Origin: Micromonospora purpureochromogenes | Lineage (GTDB): Bacteria > Actinomycetota > Actinomycetes > Mycobacteriales > Micromonosporaceae | Direction: 5' to 3' | DNA: 64,000 bases | Assembly (NCBI RefSeq): GCF_900091515.1 | Contig: NZ_LT607410.1 | Span: 1,364,001 to 1,428,000, forward strand | In this document: piece by piece, positions 7,730-23,472 of the stretch | Position numbering within the stretch: the first letter of the stretch is position 1 | Layout: each line of letters opens with the position of its first letter | The notes under the pieces: generated by a model | What the model was told of the DNA's origin: nothing | Seen by the model: the letters and a program-made list of their open reading frames with translations, nothing else | Database searches by the model: none | Translations under genes and position numbers: made by a program

Positions 7730-10700
7730 TTGGCAGCTTCCCGCCCTGCGAAGACCAGTCGTACGTCGAGCGCTTTCGCTCCCCGCCGAGTTTCTTTCGG
7801 CAGGATCACCGAACACCTCGAGGTCCCCAACCTCCTCGCCATTCAGAACGAGTCCTTCGACTGGCTCGTCGGCAACGAGGCTTGGCAGGGCCGGTCGGCG
7901 GACGACCCGCACGCACGATCGGGTCTCGCGGAGATCCTCGAAGAGATCAGTCCCATTGAGGACTTCTCCGGCACCATGTCGCTCTCCTTCTCGGCTCCGC
8001 GCTTCGACGAGGTCAAGGCCTCGATCGAGGAGTGCAAGGAGAAGGACCTGACCTACTGCGCGCCGCTGTTCGTGACCGCGGAGTTCACCAACAACACCAC
8101 TGGCGAGATCAAGAGCCAGACGGTGTTCATGGGTGACTTCCCGATGATGACGCCGAAGGGCACCTTCATCATCAACGGCACTGAGCGCGTCGTGGTCAGC
8201 CAGCTCGTCCGGTCCCCGGGCGTCTACTTCGACAAGCAGCCGGACAAGACCTCCGACCGCGACCTCTCCAGCGTCAAGGTCATCCCGAGTCGGGGTGCCT
8301 GGCTGGAGTTCGACATCGACAAGCGCGACACGGTCGGCGTCCGCATCGACCGCAAGCGTCGGCAGGCCGTCACGGTCCTGCTCAAGGCCATCGGATGGTC
8401 GGCCGAGCAGATCCGTGAGCGGTTCGGCTGGTCCGAGCTGATGATGACCACGCTCGAGAAGGACCACATCGCCGGCCAGGACGAGGCGCTGCTCGACATC
8501 TACCGGAAGCTCCGCCCTGGCGAGCCGCCGACCCGTGAGAACGCCCAGACCCTGCTCGACAACCTCTTCTTCAACCCGAAGCGGTACGACGTCGCCAAGG
8601 TCGGGCGTTACAAGTTCAACAAGAAGCTCGAAGTGGGCGTCCCGATCACCACGGGCACGCTCACCGAGGACGACATCGTCGCCACCGTGGAGTACCTCTG
8701 CCGGCTGCACGCCGGTGAGGACGGCTACGAGGCCGACGACATCGACCACTTCGGCAACCGGCGACTGCGTACGGTCGGCGAGCTGATCCAGAACCAGGTC
8801 CGGGTCGGCCTGTCCCGGATGGAGCGGGTCGTCCGCGAGCGGATGACCACGCAGGACGTCGAGGCGATCACGCCGCAGACCCTGATCAACATCCGCCCGG
8901 TGGTGGCGGCGATCAAGGAGTTCTTCGGTACGTCGCAGCTGTCCCAGTTCATGGACCAGACCAACCCGCTGGCGGGCCTGACCCACCGGCGCCGGCTGAG
9001 CGCGCTCGGCCCCGGTGGTCTGTCCCGGGAGCGGGCCGGCTTCGAGGTCCGTGACGTGCACCCGTCGCACTACGGCCGGATGTGCCCGATCGAGACGCCG
9101 GAAGGCCCGAACATCGGCCTGATCGGCGCGCTCTCCACCTTCGCCCGGGTCAACCCGTTCGGCTTCATCGAGACGCCGTACCGGAAGGTCGTCGAGGGTC
9201 GGGTCACCGACCAGATCGACTACCTGACCGCGGACGAGGAGGACCGGTACGTCAAGGCGCAGGCCAACGCGCCGCTGAAGGCGGACGGCACCTTCGCCGA
9301 GGACCGGGTCCTGTGCCGCCGTAAGGGCGGCGAGACCGAGGACGTGGTTCCCGCCGCCGTCGACTACATGGACGTCTCGCCGCGGCAGATGACCTCGGTC
9401 GCGACCGCGATGATCCCGTTCCTCGAGCACGACGACGCCAACCGGGCCCTGATGGGCGCGAACATGCAGCGCCAGGCGGTGCCGCTGGTCAAGGCCGAGG
9501 CGCCGCTGGTCGGTACGGGCATGGAGTACCGGGCCGCCGTCGACGCCGGTGACGTCGTCGTCGCCGAGGTCGGCGGTGTGATCGAGGACCTCTGCGCCGA
9601 CTACATCACCATCCACCAGGACGACGGCCACCGCCGGACGTACCTGCTGCACAAGTTCCGCCGCTCCAACGCCGGCTCCTGCGTCAACCAGAAGCCGGTC
9701 GTCTTCGAGGGCGACCGCGTCGAGGCCGGCCAGGTCATCGCCGACGGTCCGTGCACCGACGAGGGCGAGATGGCGCTCGGGCGCAACCTGCTGGTGGCGT
9801 TCATGTGCTGGGAGGGCCACAACTACGAGGACGCGATCATCCTGTCGCAGCGCCTCGTGCAGCAGGACGTGCTCACCTCGATCCACATCGAGGAGCACGA
9901 GGTCGACGCCCGGGACACCAAGCTCGGCCCGGAGGAGATCACCCGCGACATCCCGAACGTCAGCGAGGAAATGCTCGCGGACCTCGACGAGCGCGGCATC
10001 ATCCGGATCGGCGCCGAGGTCGTCCCCGGCGACATCCTGGTCGGCAAGGTCACGCCCAAGGGCGAGACCGAGCTGACCCCGGAGGAGCGGCTGCTCCGCG
10101 CGATCTTCGGTGAGAAGGCGCGCGAGGTTCGGGACACCTCGCTGAAGGTGCCGCACGGCGAGACCGGCACGGTCATCGGCGTGCGTACCTTCTCCCGCGA
10201 GGACGGCGACGAGCTGCCGCCGGGCGTCAACGAGCTGGTCCGGGTCTACGTCGCCCAGAAGCGCAAGATCCAGGACGGCGACAAGCTCGCCGGCCGGCAC
10301 GGCAACAAGGGCGTCATCTCCAAGATCCTGCCGGTCGAGGACATGCCGTTCCTGGAGGACGGCACGCCGGTCGACATCGTGCTCAACCCGCTGGGTGTGC
10401 CCAGCCGGATGAACATCGGTCAGGTGCTGGAGACCCACCTCGGCTGGGTCGCCAAGACCGGCTGGAGCGTGGACGGTGACGACGCGGAGTGGAAGAAGGC
10501 GCTGCGCTCGATCGACGCCCACGAGTCCGAGCCGGACACCAACGTGGCCACGCCGGTCTTCGACGGTGCCCGCGAGGCGGAGATCTCCGGTCTGCTCGCG
10601 TCGACCCTGCCCAACCGGGACGGCAAGCAGCTGATCGGGTCCTCCGGCAAGGCGCAGCTGTTCGACGGTCGTTCCGGTGAGCCGCTGCCGGACCCGATCG

Positions 10701-11161
10701 CGGTCGGCTACATCTACATCCTGAAGCTCAACCACCTGGTCGACGACAAGATCCACGCCCGGTCGACCGGCCCGTACTCGATGATCACGCAGCAGCCGCT
10801 GGGTGGTAAGGCGCAGTTCGGTGGCCAGCGCTTCGGTGAGATGGAGTGCTGGGCCATGCAGGCGTACGGCGCCGCCTACGCCCTGCAGGAGCTGCTGACC
10901 ATCAAGTCCGACGACGTCCTGGGCCGGGTCAAGGTCTACGAGGCGATCGTCAAGGGCGAGAACATCCCCGAGCCGGGCATCCCGGAGTCGTTCAAGGTGC
11001 TGCTCAAGGAGCTGCAGTCGCTGTGCCTCAACGTCGAGGTGCTCTCCAGCGACGGCGTGGCCCTGGAGATGCGCGAGACCGACGACGAGGTGTTCCGGGC
11101 CGCGGAGGAGCTGGGCATCGACCTGTCCCGGCGCGAGCCGAGCTCGGTCGAAGAGGTCTGA
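7730..11161 (+). CDS. rpoB: DNA-directed RNA polymerase subunit beta
   Basis: The beta subunit forms one side of the catalytic cleft and is the rifampicin target. TTG 7730 is chosen as start: it follows GGAAGGA (7717-7723), gives the family N-terminus [13 protein letters not shown], and avoids the unsupported upstream extension. The product is 1143 residues, normal for actinobacteria. The rifampicin region runs from about 398 ([15 protein letters not shown]) to 430; D409, H419 and S424 correspond to E. coli D516, H526 and S531 and all are wild type, so sensitivity is predicted. rpoC follows after 80 nt. Confidence 0.98.
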   Translation: MAASRPAKTSRTSSAFAPRRVSFGRITEHLEVPNLLAIQNESFDWLVGNEAWQGRSADDPHARSGLAEILEEISPIEDFSGTMSLSFSAPRFDEVKASIEECKEKDLTYCAPLFVTAEFTNNTTGEIKSQTVFMGDFPMMTPKGTFIINGTERVVVSQLVRSPGVYFDKQPDKTSDRDLSSVKVIPSRGAWLEFDIDKRDTVGVRIDRKRRQAVTVLLKAIGWSAEQIRERFGWSELMMTTLEKDHIAGQDEALLDIYRKLRPGEPPTRENAQTLLDNLFFNPKRYDVAKVGRYKFNKKLEVGVPITTGTLTEDDIVATVEYLCRLHAGEDGYEADDIDHFGNRRLRTVGELIQNQVRVGLSRMERVVRERMTTQDVEAITPQTLINIRPVVAAIKEFFGTSQLSQFMDQTNPLAGLTHRRRLSALGPGGLSRERAGFEVRDVHPSHYGRMCPIETPEGPNIGLIGALSTFARVNPFGFIETPYRKVVEGRVTDQIDYLTADEEDRYVKAQANAPLKADGTFAEDRVLCRRKGGETEDVVPAAVDYMDVSPRQMTSVATAMIPFLEHDDANRALMGANMQRQAVPLVKAEAPLVGTGMEYRAAVDAGDVVVAEVGGVIEDLCADYITIHQDDGHRRTYLLHKFRRSNAGSCVNQKPVVFEGDRVEAGQVIADGPCTDEGEMALGRNLLVAFMCWEGHNYEDAIILSQRLVQQDVLTSIHIEEHEVDARDTKLGPEEITRDIPNVSEEMLADLDERGIIRIGAEVVPGDILVGKVTPKGETELTPEERLLRAIFGEKAREVRDTSLKVPHGETGTVIGVRTFSREDGDELPPGVNELVRVYVAQKRKIQDGDKLAGRHGNKGVISKILPVEDMPFLEDGTPVDIVLNPLGVPSRMNIGQVLETHLGWVAKTGWSVDGDDAEWKKALRSIDAHESEPDTNVATPVFDGAREAEISGLLASTLPNRDGKQLIGSSGKAQLFDGRSGEPLPDPIAVGYIYILKLNHLVDDKIHARSTGPYSMITQQPLGGKAQFGGQRFGEMECWAMQAYGAAYALQELLTIKSDDVLGRVKVYEAIVKGENIPEPGIPESFKVLLKELQSLCLNVEVLSSDGVALEMRETDDEVFRAAEELGIDLSRREPSSVEEV

Positions 11162-11168
11162 GGTGAGC

Positions 11169-11198
11169 GGTCGGGAGCAGGCTCGCCGGCTCCCGACC
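11169..11198 (+). other. Hairpin between rpoB and rpoC
   Basis: GGTCGGGAGC (11169-11178) pairs perfectly with GCTCCCGACC (11189-11198) over a 10-nt loop. It lies inside the operon, so it is more likely an RNA processing, stability or partial attenuation site than a true end. Confidence 0.5.
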
Positions 11199-11241
11199 CC
11201 ACCCACTAGCTAGCAGTACAGACGACGACATAGGGGACATA

Positions 11242-15129
<3,888 letters not shown>

Positions 15130-15138
15130 GCAGTGACC

Positions 15139-15174
15139 GACGAGGCCCCCGGCGTGACCGCCGGGGGCCTCGTC
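15139..15174 (+). terminator. Terminator after rpoC
   Basis: Positions 15139-15154 pair perfectly with 15159-15174 (16 bp), with the loop TGAC. It ends the rpoBC operon. Confidence 0.82.
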
Positions 15175-15247
15175 GTGTTCCGGGGTGGGCCGGCCTTCGG
15201 GGCCGAGGTGGCCGGTCCCGGCGGGCGCCGGCGGGCATGATGGGGGT

Positions 15248-15616
15248 ATGACGACCGCTCCCGGGCAGCTGCCCGTGGCGCACCAGCCGCCACGCCACCC
15301 GCTCGACCCCGACCCGGCGCCCGCGACGAAGGCCCGCGCCGTCTTCGCGCTGGGCCTGATCGGGGCGCTGACCGGGCTGTTCGTCGGCGGGGTGGTGCCC
15401 GCCACGGTGGCGCTCCAGCTCGCCCGGCAGGCCCGGCGGGAGGCGTACGCCTCCGGCGGGTACCTCACCGGCGCGGCCTGGCTGCGGCAGGGGGAGCGGC
15501 TGGCCTGGACGGGTCTGGTGCTGGTCGCGGTCGCCGTGGTGACGCTGGTGGTGATCGGCGTGGTCCGGCTGGCCGACGCCCCGTTCGGGCAGGACTACGC
15601 CCCGAACGTGGACTGA
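15248..15616 (+). CDS. Small two-helix membrane protein, unknown function
   Basis: The 122-residue product has a proline-rich N-terminus (1-27), a transmembrane segment at about 30-56, a basic cytoplasmic-type loop ([29 protein letters not shown]) and a second transmembrane segment at about 86-110. This resembles the small DUF4190-like membrane proteins of actinomycetes, but I am not certain of the family. ATG 15248 is chosen because CATGAT lies 6 nt upstream (possible leaderless start) and the upstream extension lies in the rpoC terminator area. It precedes a larger, similar membrane protein. Confidence 0.65.
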   Translation: MTTAPGQLPVAHQPPRHPLDPDPAPATKARAVFALGLIGALTGLFVGGVVPATVALQLARQARREAYASGGYLTGAAWLRQGERLAWTGLVLVAVAVVTLVVIGVVRLADAPFGQDYAPNVD

Positions 15617-15719
15617 GCGCCGGTGCTCGTGCGGGCCCTGCGGGGCGGTGCGCGCCGACGGTAGCCTGGCCGGTGTCCGTCGCGCGGCGAGGGATCTGGC
15701 TTGTCGACAGGAGGACCAC

Positions 15720-16583
15720 GTGACGGAACCGGCGCCGCCGTCGGGAGCCGACCCGGGCGGCCAGCCCGCCGGGCCCCCGGAGACGGGCCCGCCCGGTTCC
15801 GCCGGTGTGGCCCCGCCCGCGACCGCCGCACCCGAGGTGTCGCCCTGGTCGGCGCCGGGGGCCGCCACGGGCGAGCGGTCGGACCAGGGCACCGGCACGC
15901 CGCCGGAGGCCGCACCCATCGGGTACGCGTCGCCGGCGCCGGCGTACCCCGGGCAGTTGTCGCCGGGTCAGCCCTTCGGTGGTCATCCCGGGCAGTTGTC
16001 GCCGGCGCAGCCGGGTCAGGTTTCCGGTGGTCATCCCGGGCAGTTGTCGCCGGGGCAGCCGGGCCAGGTGTCCGGGCCGTACCCGGGGCCGTCTCCGCTG
16101 CCGGCGGGGGCGTACCCCGGTGGGACGCCGGGCGGCGGGTGGCCGGCCGGCCCGGGGTGGCTGCCCCCGCCACCGCGGGAGGCGCCCAAACCGCCCAAGC
16201 GGGTCGACGCGGTACCGGGTACCCCGTTCGGGGTGGTCCATCTCGACGTGCCGGCGGTGACCTCCGGTCCGGCGGTGGGCTCGCTGGTGGCCGGGGTGGT
16301 GTCGATCCTGGTGTCGGTGCTGGTGGTCTGCTTCGGTGTCGGGGCGGCGCGGTACGGCGGGGCCTGGGCGGCCGGCGCGTTCACCGTGCCGGGTGTGCTG
16401 GCCGGGGCGGCCGCGATCGTGGCCGGGCTGCTGGCCCGGCGGCAGATCGGGCGGGCGGCGCCGCCGCCGGCGGTCCGGTTCACCGGGCGGGGGCTGGCCA
16501 CGGCGGGGATCAGCTGCGGCGCGACGGGTCTGCTGCTCTGCCTGGCCGGCCTGGGGCTGGCGTTGCTGCTGCAGTTCGGGTGA
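15720..16583 (+). CDS. Proline-rich membrane protein with DUF4190-like C-terminus
   Basis: The 287-residue product starts at GTG 15720, five bases after an AGGAGG site. Residues 1-165 are proline/glycine-rich and disordered and include near-identical repeats of [16 protein letters not shown]. Residues about 187-285 hold three hydrophobic helices with an arginine-containing loop ([10 protein letters not shown]). The layout of a long disordered cytoplasmic tail plus small membrane domain is common in actinomycete DUF4190-like proteins. No catalytic motif is visible. Together with the smaller gene upstream it forms a two-gene block between rpoC and rpsL. Confidence 0.7.
   Translation: MTEPAPPSGADPGGQPAGPPETGPPGSAGVAPPATAAPEVSPWSAPGAATGERSDQGTGTPPEAAPIGYASPAPAYPGQLSPGQPFGGHPGQLSPAQPGQVSGGHPGQLSPGQPGQVSGPYPGPSPLPAGAYPGGTPGGGWPAGPGWLPPPPREAPKPPKRVDAVPGTPFGVVHLDVPAVTSGPAVGSLVAGVVSILVSVLVVCFGVGAARYGGAWAAGAFTVPGVLAGAAAIVAGLLARRQIGRAAPPPAVRFTGRGLATAGISCGATGLLLCLAGLGLALLLQFG
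15945..16076 (+). repeat. In-frame 48-bp tandem repeats
   Basis: Two 48-bp units start at 15984 and 16032 and a shortened 39-bp unit precedes them at 15945. They encode the PGQLSPxQP repeats of the membrane protein. Period and frame are preserved, so copy number may vary among strains. Confidence 0.8.
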
Positions 16584-16718
16584 CGGCGGTCGCGGCGGGG
16601 GCGACGGGCCGCTTCCGTGGGCAGCCGGTACACTTGGAGCCGTAGGTGCCCAGCACGGGCGAGCAGGCGCCACGGGGCGGCGACCGGCGGGGTTTGAGAT
16701 CCGCCGGACCATTCCGTT
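16584..16718 (+). other. Intergenic region before the str promoter
   Basis: No gene is evident here. TACACT at 16629-16634 looks like a -10 but lacks a -35. The rest, up to rpsL at 17053, is the str operon promoter and leader described separately. Confidence 0.4.
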
Positions 16719-16747
16719 TTGACCTGCGAGGCTGTGGTAGGTACTCT
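16719..16747 (+). promoter_or_regulatory. str operon promoter
   Basis: TTGACC (16719-16724) and TACTCT (16742-16747) are 17 nt apart, the best promoter match in the window. Transcription would start near 16754, leaving a leader of about 300 nt before rpsL. Confidence 0.75.
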
Positions 16748-16756
16748 TTCCCCTTG

Positions 16757-16776
16757 TGCCCGGGCCTGCCCGGGCA
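16757..16776 (+). other. Hairpin at the 5' end of the str transcript
   Basis: TGCCCGGGC (16757-16765) and GCCCGGGCA (16768-16776) are inverted copies, within a few bases of the predicted transcription start. It would fold as a tight 5'-terminal stem-loop that could protect the mRNA. Confidence 0.5.
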
Positions 16777-16918
16777 ACTCGTGCGTGCGCGGGTCGCGGT
16801 TCATCCGGCGATCGAGTGGCCGTACGACACAGTCCAAGACCCGGCGCACGGTCCATCGCGTGCCGGCGAACAGAATCCGGTGCGACGCGCGAGCGACGGC
16901 ACCGGGACCGTGATCTGG

Positions 16919-16938
16919 GCGACACGCCCGACCGCGGG
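16919..16938 (+). promoter_or_regulatory. Leader element shared with the S10 operon (copy 1)
   Basis: The 20-mer GCGACACGCCCGACCGCGGG is identical to 21742-21761 in the rpsJ leader. It lies 114 nt before rpsL and is followed 7 nt later by a small hairpin (ACCTC 16946-16950, GAGGT 16954-16958). Function unknown. Confidence 0.7.
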
Positions 16939-17052
16939 TGCCGGGACCTCCGTGAGGTGGCCCTGGCCGGAATGTAGGAGAGCCGTCCATCAGGGCGGCT
17001 AACGAGCAGACGGCGCGGCCGCGTGAGCGGCCGAAGGGAGCGGAGAAACCCG

Positions 17053-17427
17053 GTGCCCACCATCCAGCAGCTGGTCCGAAAGGGCCGCCAGGCCAAGACG
17101 ACCAAGACCAAGACCCCGGCGCTGAAGGGCAGCCCTCAGCGGCGCGGTGTGTGCACCCGCGTGTACACCACCACCCCCAAGAAGCCGAACTCGGCGCTCC
17201 GCAAGGTCGCTCGTGTCAAGCTCAGCAGCCAGATCGAGGTGACCGCCTACATCCCGGGCGTCGGTCACAACCTGCAGGAGCACTCGATCGTGCTCGTCCG
17301 CGGCGGCCGGGTGAAGGACCTCCCCGGCGTGCGTTACAAGATCGTCCGCGGTTCGCTGGACACCCAGGGTGTCCGCAACCGCAAGCAGGCGCGCAGCCGG
17401 TACGGCGCGAAGAAGGAGAAGAGCTGA
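17053..17427 (+). CDS. rpsL: 30S ribosomal protein S12
   Basis: S12 sits at the decoding centre and controls accuracy; changes in it give streptomycin resistance. The 124-residue product starts at GTG 17053 ([12 protein letters not shown]); an upstream start at 17023 adds residues foreign to the family. The two classic resistance sites are wild type: K43 in TTTPKKPNS and K88 in GGRVKDLPG. rpsG follows one base after the stop. The 300-nt leader with a shared 20-mer points to leader-based control. Confidence 0.98.
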   Translation: MPTIQQLVRKGRQAKTTKTKTPALKGSPQRRGVCTRVYTTTPKKPNSALRKVARVKLSSQIEVTAYIPGVGHNLQEHSIVLVRGGRVKDLPGVRYKIVRGSLDTQGVRNRKQARSRYGAKKEKS

Positions 17428-17428
17428 C

Positions 17429-17899
17429 ATGCCGCGTAAGGGACCCGCTCCGCGGAAGCCGCTGGTCGCTGACCCGGTGTACAACTCGCCGTTGGTCACC
17501 CAGCTGGTGAACAAGATCCTGATGCGCGGTAAGCGTCAGCTCGCCGAGCGCATCGTGTACGCCGCCCTGGAGGGCTGCCGCGAGAAGAGCGGCACCGACC
17601 CGGTCGTCACGCTCAAGCGCGCGATGGACAACGTCAAGCCGACCCTCGAGGTCCGCAGCCGCCGCGTCGGTGGCGCGACCTACCAGGTGCCGGTCGAGGT
17701 TCGTCCGGCCCGCGCGACCACCCTCGGTCTGCGCTGGCTGGTGACCTACTCCAAGGCCCGTCGTGAGAAGACCATGGTCGAGCGGCTGATGAACGAGCTG
17801 CTGGACGCGAGCAACGGTCTGGGTGCCGCCGTCAAGCGGCGCGAGGACACGCACAAGATGGCCGAGTCGAACAAGGCCTTCGCGCACTACCGCTGGTAA
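17429..17899 (+). CDS. rpsG: 30S ribosomal protein S7
   Basis: S7 nucleates assembly of the 30S head and contacts E-site tRNA. The 156-residue product has the family length and the motifs [26 protein letters not shown] and [11 protein letters not shown](S/A)NKAFAHYRW at the end. It is separated from rpsL by one base, so translation is probably coupled. A strong 13-bp hairpin between its stop and fusA may tune expression of the downstream genes; in E. coli S7 is the str operon repressor. Confidence 0.98.
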   Translation: MPRKGPAPRKPLVADPVYNSPLVTQLVNKILMRGKRQLAERIVYAALEGCREKSGTDPVVTLKRAMDNVKPTLEVRSRRVGGATYQVPVEVRPARATTLGLRWLVTYSKARREKTMVERLMNELLDASNGLGAAVKRREDTHKMAESNKAFAHYRW

Positions 17900-17905
17900 C
17901 ACCCT

Positions 17906-17934
17906 GGTTCCGGCGCCGGACCGGCGCCGGAACC
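17906..17934 (+). other. 13-bp hairpin between rpsG and fusA
   Basis: Positions 17906-17918 and 17922-17934 form a perfect 13-bp stem with a 3-nt loop. It is as strong as the operon-end terminators here but sits inside the str operon, suggesting partial termination or an RNA processing point. Confidence 0.6.
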
Positions 17935-17974
17935 GCCACCAGTTGAGTCGAGACGACGATAAGTAGGGATTGAA

Positions 17975-20071
17975 GTGGCCGCCGCAGACGCGCTCGCCAA
18001 CGTACGCAACATCGGCATCATGGCCCACATCGATGCCGGTAAGACCACGACCACCGAGCGGATCCTGTTCTACACCGGTATCACGTACAAGATCGGTGAG
18101 GTCCACGAGGGCGCTGCCGTCATGGACTGGATGGAGCAGGAGCAGGAGCGTGGTATCACCATCACCTCCGCTGCTACCAAGTGTGAGTGGAAGGGCCACA
18201 CGATCCAGATCATCGACACGCCCGGTCACGTCGACTTCACGGTCGAGGTCGAGCGGTCGCTGCGGGTGCTGGATGGTGCGGTCGCGGTCTACGACGGTGT
18301 CGCCGGCGTGGAGCCCCAGACGGAGAATGTCTGGCGTCAGGCCGACAAGTACCACGTCCCCCGGATGTGCTTCGTCAACAAGCTCGACCGGACCGGTGCC
18401 GACTACTTCCGCTGCGTGCAGATGATGATCGACCGGCTCAACGCCACCCCGCTGGTGCTCCAGATCCCGATCGGGCTCGAGGGCGACCACATCGGTGTCG
18501 TGGACCTGATCGAAATGAAGGCGCTCACCTGGCGCGGGGAGACCCAGAAGGGTGAGGACTACGCCATCGAGGAGATCCCGGCCGAGCTGGCCGACTCCGC
18601 GGCCGAGTGGCGCGAGAAGCTGATGGAGACCCTGGCCGACGTCGACGACGCGGTGATGGAGAAGTACCTGGAGGGCGAGGAGATCTCCGTCGCGGAGATC
18701 AAGGCCGCCATCCGGCGCGCCACCATCGCCAGCAAGGCCAACCCGGTGCTCTGCGGCTCGGCGTTCAAGAACAAGGGCGTGCAGCCCATGCTCGACGCCG
18801 TCGTCGACTTCCTGCCGTCGCCGCTGGACGTCCCGGCCATCGAGGGTACGGCCACCGACGGCGAGACCCCGCTGCAGCGGAAGCCGTCGAAGAACGAGCC
18901 GTTCTCCGGCCTGGCCTTCAAGATCCAGACCGATAAGCACCTCGGCAAGCTCACCTACGTGCGGGTCTACTCCGGCACGCTCGACTCCGGATCTCAGGTG
19001 GTCAACTCCACCAAGGACCGGAAGGAGCGGATCGGCAAGATCTACCAGATGCACGCCAACAAGCGGGAAGAGCGCGGCTCGGCCCAGGCTGGCGACATCA
19101 TCGCGGTGCAGGGTCTCAAGCAGACCACCACCGGTGACACGCTCTGCGACCCGGCGAACCCGGTGATCCTGGAGTCGATGACCTTCCCGGAGCCGGTCAT
19201 CTCGGTGGCGATCGAGCCGAAGACCAAGGCCGACCAGGAGAAGCTGGGCACGGCCATCCAGCGGCTGGCCGAGGAGGACCCGACCTTCCGCGTCAAGCTG
19301 GACGAGGAGACCGGTCAGACGGTCATCTCCGGCATGGGCGAGCTGCACCTGGACATCCTGGTCGACCGGATGCGCCGCGAGTTCAACGTCGAGGCGAACA
19401 TCGGCAAGCCGCAGGTGGCGTACCGCGAGACGATCCGCCGCAAGGTGGAGAAGATCGAGTACACCCACAAGAAGCAGACCGGTGGTTCCGGCCAGTACGC
19501 CCGCGTCATCGTGAGCATCGAGCCGCTGCCGCTGGACAACGACTCGCCGACCTACGAGTTCGCCAACGCCGTCACCGGTGGCCGCATCCCCCGGGAGTTC
19601 ATCCCGTCGGTGGACGCGGGTGCCCAGGACGCGATGCAGTACGGCATCCTCGCCGGCTTCCCGCTGGTGGGTGTCAAGCTGACGCTGCTGGACGGCCAGT
19701 ACCACGAGGTCGACTCGTCGGAAATGGCATTCAAGATCGCCGGCTCGATGGTGATGAAGGAGGCGGCCCGCAAGGCCGACCCCGCGCTCCTCGAGCCGAT
19801 GATGGCCGTTGAAGTCACCACTCCTGAGGAGAACATGGGTGACGTCATCGGCGACCTCAACTCCCGGCGGGGCATCATCCAGGCGATGGAGGAGCGCAGT
19901 GGCGCTCGCATCGTCCGGGCCCTGGTGCCGCTGTCGGAGATGTTCGGCTACGTCGGCGACCTGCGGTCGAAGACCCAGGGCCGGGCTAGCTACAGCATGC
20001 AGTTCGACTCCTACGCCGAGGTTCCGCAGAGCGTGGCGAAGGAGATCATCGCCAAGGCGACGGGTGAGTGA
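17975..20071 (+). CDS. fusA: Elongation factor G
   Basis: EF-G is the translocase GTPase and also acts in ribosome recycling. The 698-residue product starts at GTG 17975. The G domain shows the P-loop [13 protein letters not shown] (17-29), the G2 switch ([11 protein letters not shown]), DTPGHVDFT and [10 protein letters not shown]. Domains II to V follow, including the GGSGQYARV segment of domain IV. Length and motifs are those of canonical FusA1. It is third in the rpsL-rpsG-fusA-tuf order. Confidence 0.98.
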   Translation: MAAADALANVRNIGIMAHIDAGKTTTTERILFYTGITYKIGEVHEGAAVMDWMEQEQERGITITSAATKCEWKGHTIQIIDTPGHVDFTVEVERSLRVLDGAVAVYDGVAGVEPQTENVWRQADKYHVPRMCFVNKLDRTGADYFRCVQMMIDRLNATPLVLQIPIGLEGDHIGVVDLIEMKALTWRGETQKGEDYAIEEIPAELADSAAEWREKLMETLADVDDAVMEKYLEGEEISVAEIKAAIRRATIASKANPVLCGSAFKNKGVQPMLDAVVDFLPSPLDVPAIEGTATDGETPLQRKPSKNEPFSGLAFKIQTDKHLGKLTYVRVYSGTLDSGSQVVNSTKDRKERIGKIYQMHANKREERGSAQAGDIIAVQGLKQTTTGDTLCDPANPVILESMTFPEPVISVAIEPKTKADQEKLGTAIQRLAEEDPTFRVKLDEETGQTVISGMGELHLDILVDRMRREFNVEANIGKPQVAYRETIRRKVEKIEYTHKKQTGGSGQYARVIVSIEPLPLDNDSPTYEFANAVTGGRIPREFIPSVDAGAQDAMQYGILAGFPLVGVKLTLLDGQYHEVDSSEMAFKIAGSMVMKEAARKADPALLEPMMAVEVTTPEENMGDVIGDLNSRRGIIQAMEERSGARIVRALVPLSEMFGYVGDLRSKTQGRASYSMQFDSYAEVPQSVAKEIIAKATGE

Positions 20072-20165
20072 CGCTCACCTGAGCTGATCCGATGAGTCGA
20101 GGCTGGTCGCGGGAGGGCCTTCCCGCCCGCGGCCACCTGGATCGGGTTGCGTGAGACCGGGCCTG

Positions 20166-20171
20166 TAGGCT
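20166..20171 (+). promoter_or_regulatory. Possible -10 box of an extra tuf promoter
   Basis: TAGGCT at 20166-20171 in the 221-nt fusA-tuf gap is a good -10, but the sequence 17-18 nt upstream is a poor -35 (TTGCGT is only 13 nt away). A separate tuf promoter is common in actinomycetes, so this is a candidate. A weak GCGGGA/TCCCGC stem-loop lies at 20109-20126. Confidence 0.35.
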
Positions 20172-20292
20172 TCATCGCCGCAGAACCCACCAAAGCTCTC
20201 CGGCCGTCAGGCCGGAAAGGCTGTCGACAGAGTCCTAAGCGCCAATCGGCGCGCCGGGGCGAACGAACCAAGAAGTCCACAGGAGGACACCA

Positions 20293-21486
<1,194 letters not shown>

Positions 21487-21501
21487 GCTGGGTAACCCCG
21501 A

Positions 21502-21531
21502 TTAGCGTCGCCGCCGGTCGTGCGGCATACT
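21502..21531 (+). promoter_or_regulatory. S10 operon promoter
   Basis: TTAGCG (21502-21507) and CATACT (21526-21531) are 18 nt apart. Transcription would start near 21538, leaving about 300 nt of leader before rpsJ. Its start only 15 nt past the tuf stop implies overlap with the tuf 3' end. Confidence 0.6.
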
Positions 21532-21605
21532 AGTCAGGTTGCGTAACGACGGTTAGTCACCTGCGTCCGGTGAATGCTGGACCTCCGGGAGACCAACAGT
21601 CGCGC

Positions 21606-21640
21606 GCAGGGTGGTTGATCGCCCCTGGCGGTCAACCACC
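21606..21640 (+). terminator. Strong hairpin in the tuf-rpsJ gap
   Basis: AGGGTGGTTGA (21606-21616) pairs perfectly with TCAACCACCCT (21630-21640), and the stem continues inward for about five more pairs. It may terminate tuf transcripts. Because it also lies downstream of the S10 promoter it could act as an S10 leader attenuator. There is no T tract. Confidence 0.6.
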
Positions 21641-21741
21641 CTCGCACGGCGTCCGGATCGCTGTGATGCGATCGGCGCCTTGACCCACCGCGTGGTTCAA
21701 GAACCGCTCCGGAGTCCCGGGGCGGAGCCTGGCCCCAGGGC

Positions 21742-21761
21742 GCGACACGCCCGACCGCGGG
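21742..21761 (+). promoter_or_regulatory. Leader element shared with the str operon (copy 2)
   Basis: The 20-mer is identical to 16919-16938 in the rpsL leader. It lies 78 nt before rpsJ. A perfect 8-bp hairpin follows 15 nt later: CCTGTACC (21777-21784), loop AGCC, GGTACAGG (21789-21796). Confidence 0.7.
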
Positions 21762-21839
21762 GGTCGGCGAAGTGGGCCTGTACCAGCCGGTACAGGCGCC
21801 CGCAACACAGCGGCATCGAGAGAAGGAACAGAAGCCACC

Positions 21840-22148
21840 ATGGCGGGACAGAAGATCCGCATCCGGCTCAAGGCCTATGACCACGAGGTCGTCGACTCCT
21901 CGGCTCGGAAGATCGTCGAGACGGTGACGCGTACCGGGGCGCAGGTCGCAGGACCGGTGCCGCTGCCCACGGAGATCAACCGTTTCTGCGTCATCCGCTC
22001 GCCGCACAAGTACAAGGACTCGCGCGAGCACTTCGAGATGCGCACGCACAAGCGGCTGATCGACATCATCGACCCGACCCCGAAGACGGTCGACTCGCTC
22101 ATGCGCCTCGACCTGCCGGCTGGCGTCGACATCGAGATCAAGCTGTAG
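21840..22148 (+). CDS. rpsJ: 30S ribosomal protein S10
   Basis: S10 is part of the 30S head and, as NusE, joins antitermination complexes and couples NusG to the ribosome. The 102-residue product is full length, with [29 protein letters not shown] at the N-terminus and the tip loop [26 protein letters not shown]. Start ATG 21840 follows GAGAAGGAACAG. It is the first of a tightly packed S10 operon; rplC starts 11 nt later. Confidence 0.98.
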
Positions 22149-22159
22149 GGACCGGACAA

Positions 22160-22825
22160 ATGGACAGGCAAGTCAAGGGGATCCTGGGCGCAAAGCTCGG
22201 CATGACCCAGGTCTGGGACAACAACCGTGTTGTTCCGGTGACCGTGGTTCAGGCCGGCCCGTGCGTCGTCAGCCAGGTTCGTAGCGCCGAGAAGGACGGT
22301 TACTCCGCGGTCCAGCTCGCCTACGGCACGATCGACCCGCGCAAGGTCAAGAAGCCGGTGGGCGGGCACTACGCGAAGGCGGACGTGGCGCCGCGCCGGC
22401 ACATCGTCGAGCTGCGCACCGCGGACGCCGCGGACTACTCGCTGGGCCAGGAGGTCACGGTCGAGCAGTTCCCGGCCGGCGTCACCATCGACGTCACCGG
22501 CAAGACCAAGGGCAAGGGCTACGCCGGCCCGATGAAGCGGCACGGCTTCCACGGCCTGGGCGCCGGCCACGGTGTCGAGCGCAAGCACCGCTCGCCGGGC
22601 TCCATCGGCGCCTGCGCCACCCCGGGTCGCGTCTTCAAGGGCACCCGGATGGCGGGCCGGATGGGTGGCGTGCGCTACACCGTCCAGAACCTGACCGTCC
22701 AGGCGGTCGACACCGAGAACAACCTCCTGCTCGTCCGTGGCGCCATCCCCGGCCCCAAGGGCGCGCTGGTCCTGGTCCGTACCGCGGCCAAGACCAAGGT
22801 GAAGAAGGGCGGTGCGGCCAAGTGA
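22160..22825 (+). CDS. rplC: 50S ribosomal protein L3
   Basis: L3 is an early assembly protein whose long extension reaches the peptidyl transferase centre. The 221-residue product shows [22 protein letters not shown] at the start and the central loop motif [38 protein letters not shown] sequence (about 115-150). The gene overlaps rplD by 4 bases (GTGA), so the two are translationally coupled. Confidence 0.97.
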   Translation: MDRQVKGILGAKLGMTQVWDNNRVVPVTVVQAGPCVVSQVRSAEKDGYSAVQLAYGTIDPRKVKKPVGGHYAKADVAPRRHIVELRTADAADYSLGQEVTVEQFPAGVTIDVTGKTKGKGYAGPMKRHGFHGLGAGHGVERKHRSPGSIGACATPGRVFKGTRMAGRMGGVRYTVQNLTVQAVDTENNLLLVRGAIPGPKGALVLVRTAAKTKVKKGGAAK

Positions 22826-23472
22826 CCACCGTTGACGTCCGCAACGTCGAGGGCGCCAAGAGCGGCTCCGTCGAGCTGCCGGCCGACATCTTCGACGTCC
22901 AGGCCAACCTCGCGCTGATGCACCAGGTCGTGGTGGCCCAGCTCGCGGCGGCCCGGCAGGGCACGCACAAGGTCAAGACCCGCGGCGAGGTCGCCGGTGG
23001 CGGCAAGAAGCCGTACAAGCAGAAGGGCACCGGTCGTGCCCGGCAGGGCTCGATCCGCGCGCCGCAGTTCGCCGGCGGTGGCGTGGTGCACGGCCCGGTC
23101 CCGCGCGACTACAGCCAGCGCACCCCCAAGAAGATGAAGGCCGCCGCCCTGCGTGGCGCCCTCTCCGACCGGGCGCGCGCCGGCCAGGTGCACGTCGTCG
23201 AGGCCTTCGTCTCGGGCGAGAAGCCGTCGACCAAGGCCGCTCTGGCCACGCTGGTGAAGCTGACCGAGGCCCGTCGGGTCCTGGTCGTGCTGAGCAGCAC
23301 CGACGAGCTGAACTGGGTGTCGCTGCGCAACGAGCCGCGGGTGCACCTGATCGAGGCCGGCCAGCTCAACACGTACGACGTGCTGGTGGCCGACGACGTG
23401 GTCTTCACCAAGGAGGCCCTGGACGAGTTCCTGGGCGTTCCCGCCGAGACCACCGAGGAGGGTGGCAAGTGA
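22822..23472 (+). CDS. rplD: 50S ribosomal protein L4
   Basis: L4 lines the exit tunnel together with L22; in E. coli it also represses the S10 operon. The 216-residue product includes the extended tunnel loop around [35 protein letters not shown] (about 52-86), where macrolide-resistance changes arise in other bacteria; nothing unusual is visible there. GTG 22822 overlaps the rplC stop and the gene overlaps rplW by 4 bases. Confidence 0.97.
   Translation: MTTVDVRNVEGAKSGSVELPADIFDVQANLALMHQVVVAQLAAARQGTHKVKTRGEVAGGGKKPYKQKGTGRARQGSIRAPQFAGGGVVHGPVPRDYSQRTPKKMKAAALRGALSDRARAGQVHVVEAFVSGEKPSTKAALATLVKLTEARRVLVVLSSTDELNWVSLRNEPRVHLIEAGQLNTYDVLVADDVVFTKEALDEFLGVPAETTEEGGK

Noticed and set aside
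7604..11206. 1200-codon minus-strand open frame across rpoB
   Set aside because: An antisense shadow produced by high-GC third positions. The plus strand encodes an intact rpoB.
16629..16634. TACACT as a second str promoter
   Set aside because: No -35 at 16-19 nt. The TTGACC/TACTCT pair at 16719-16747 is far better.
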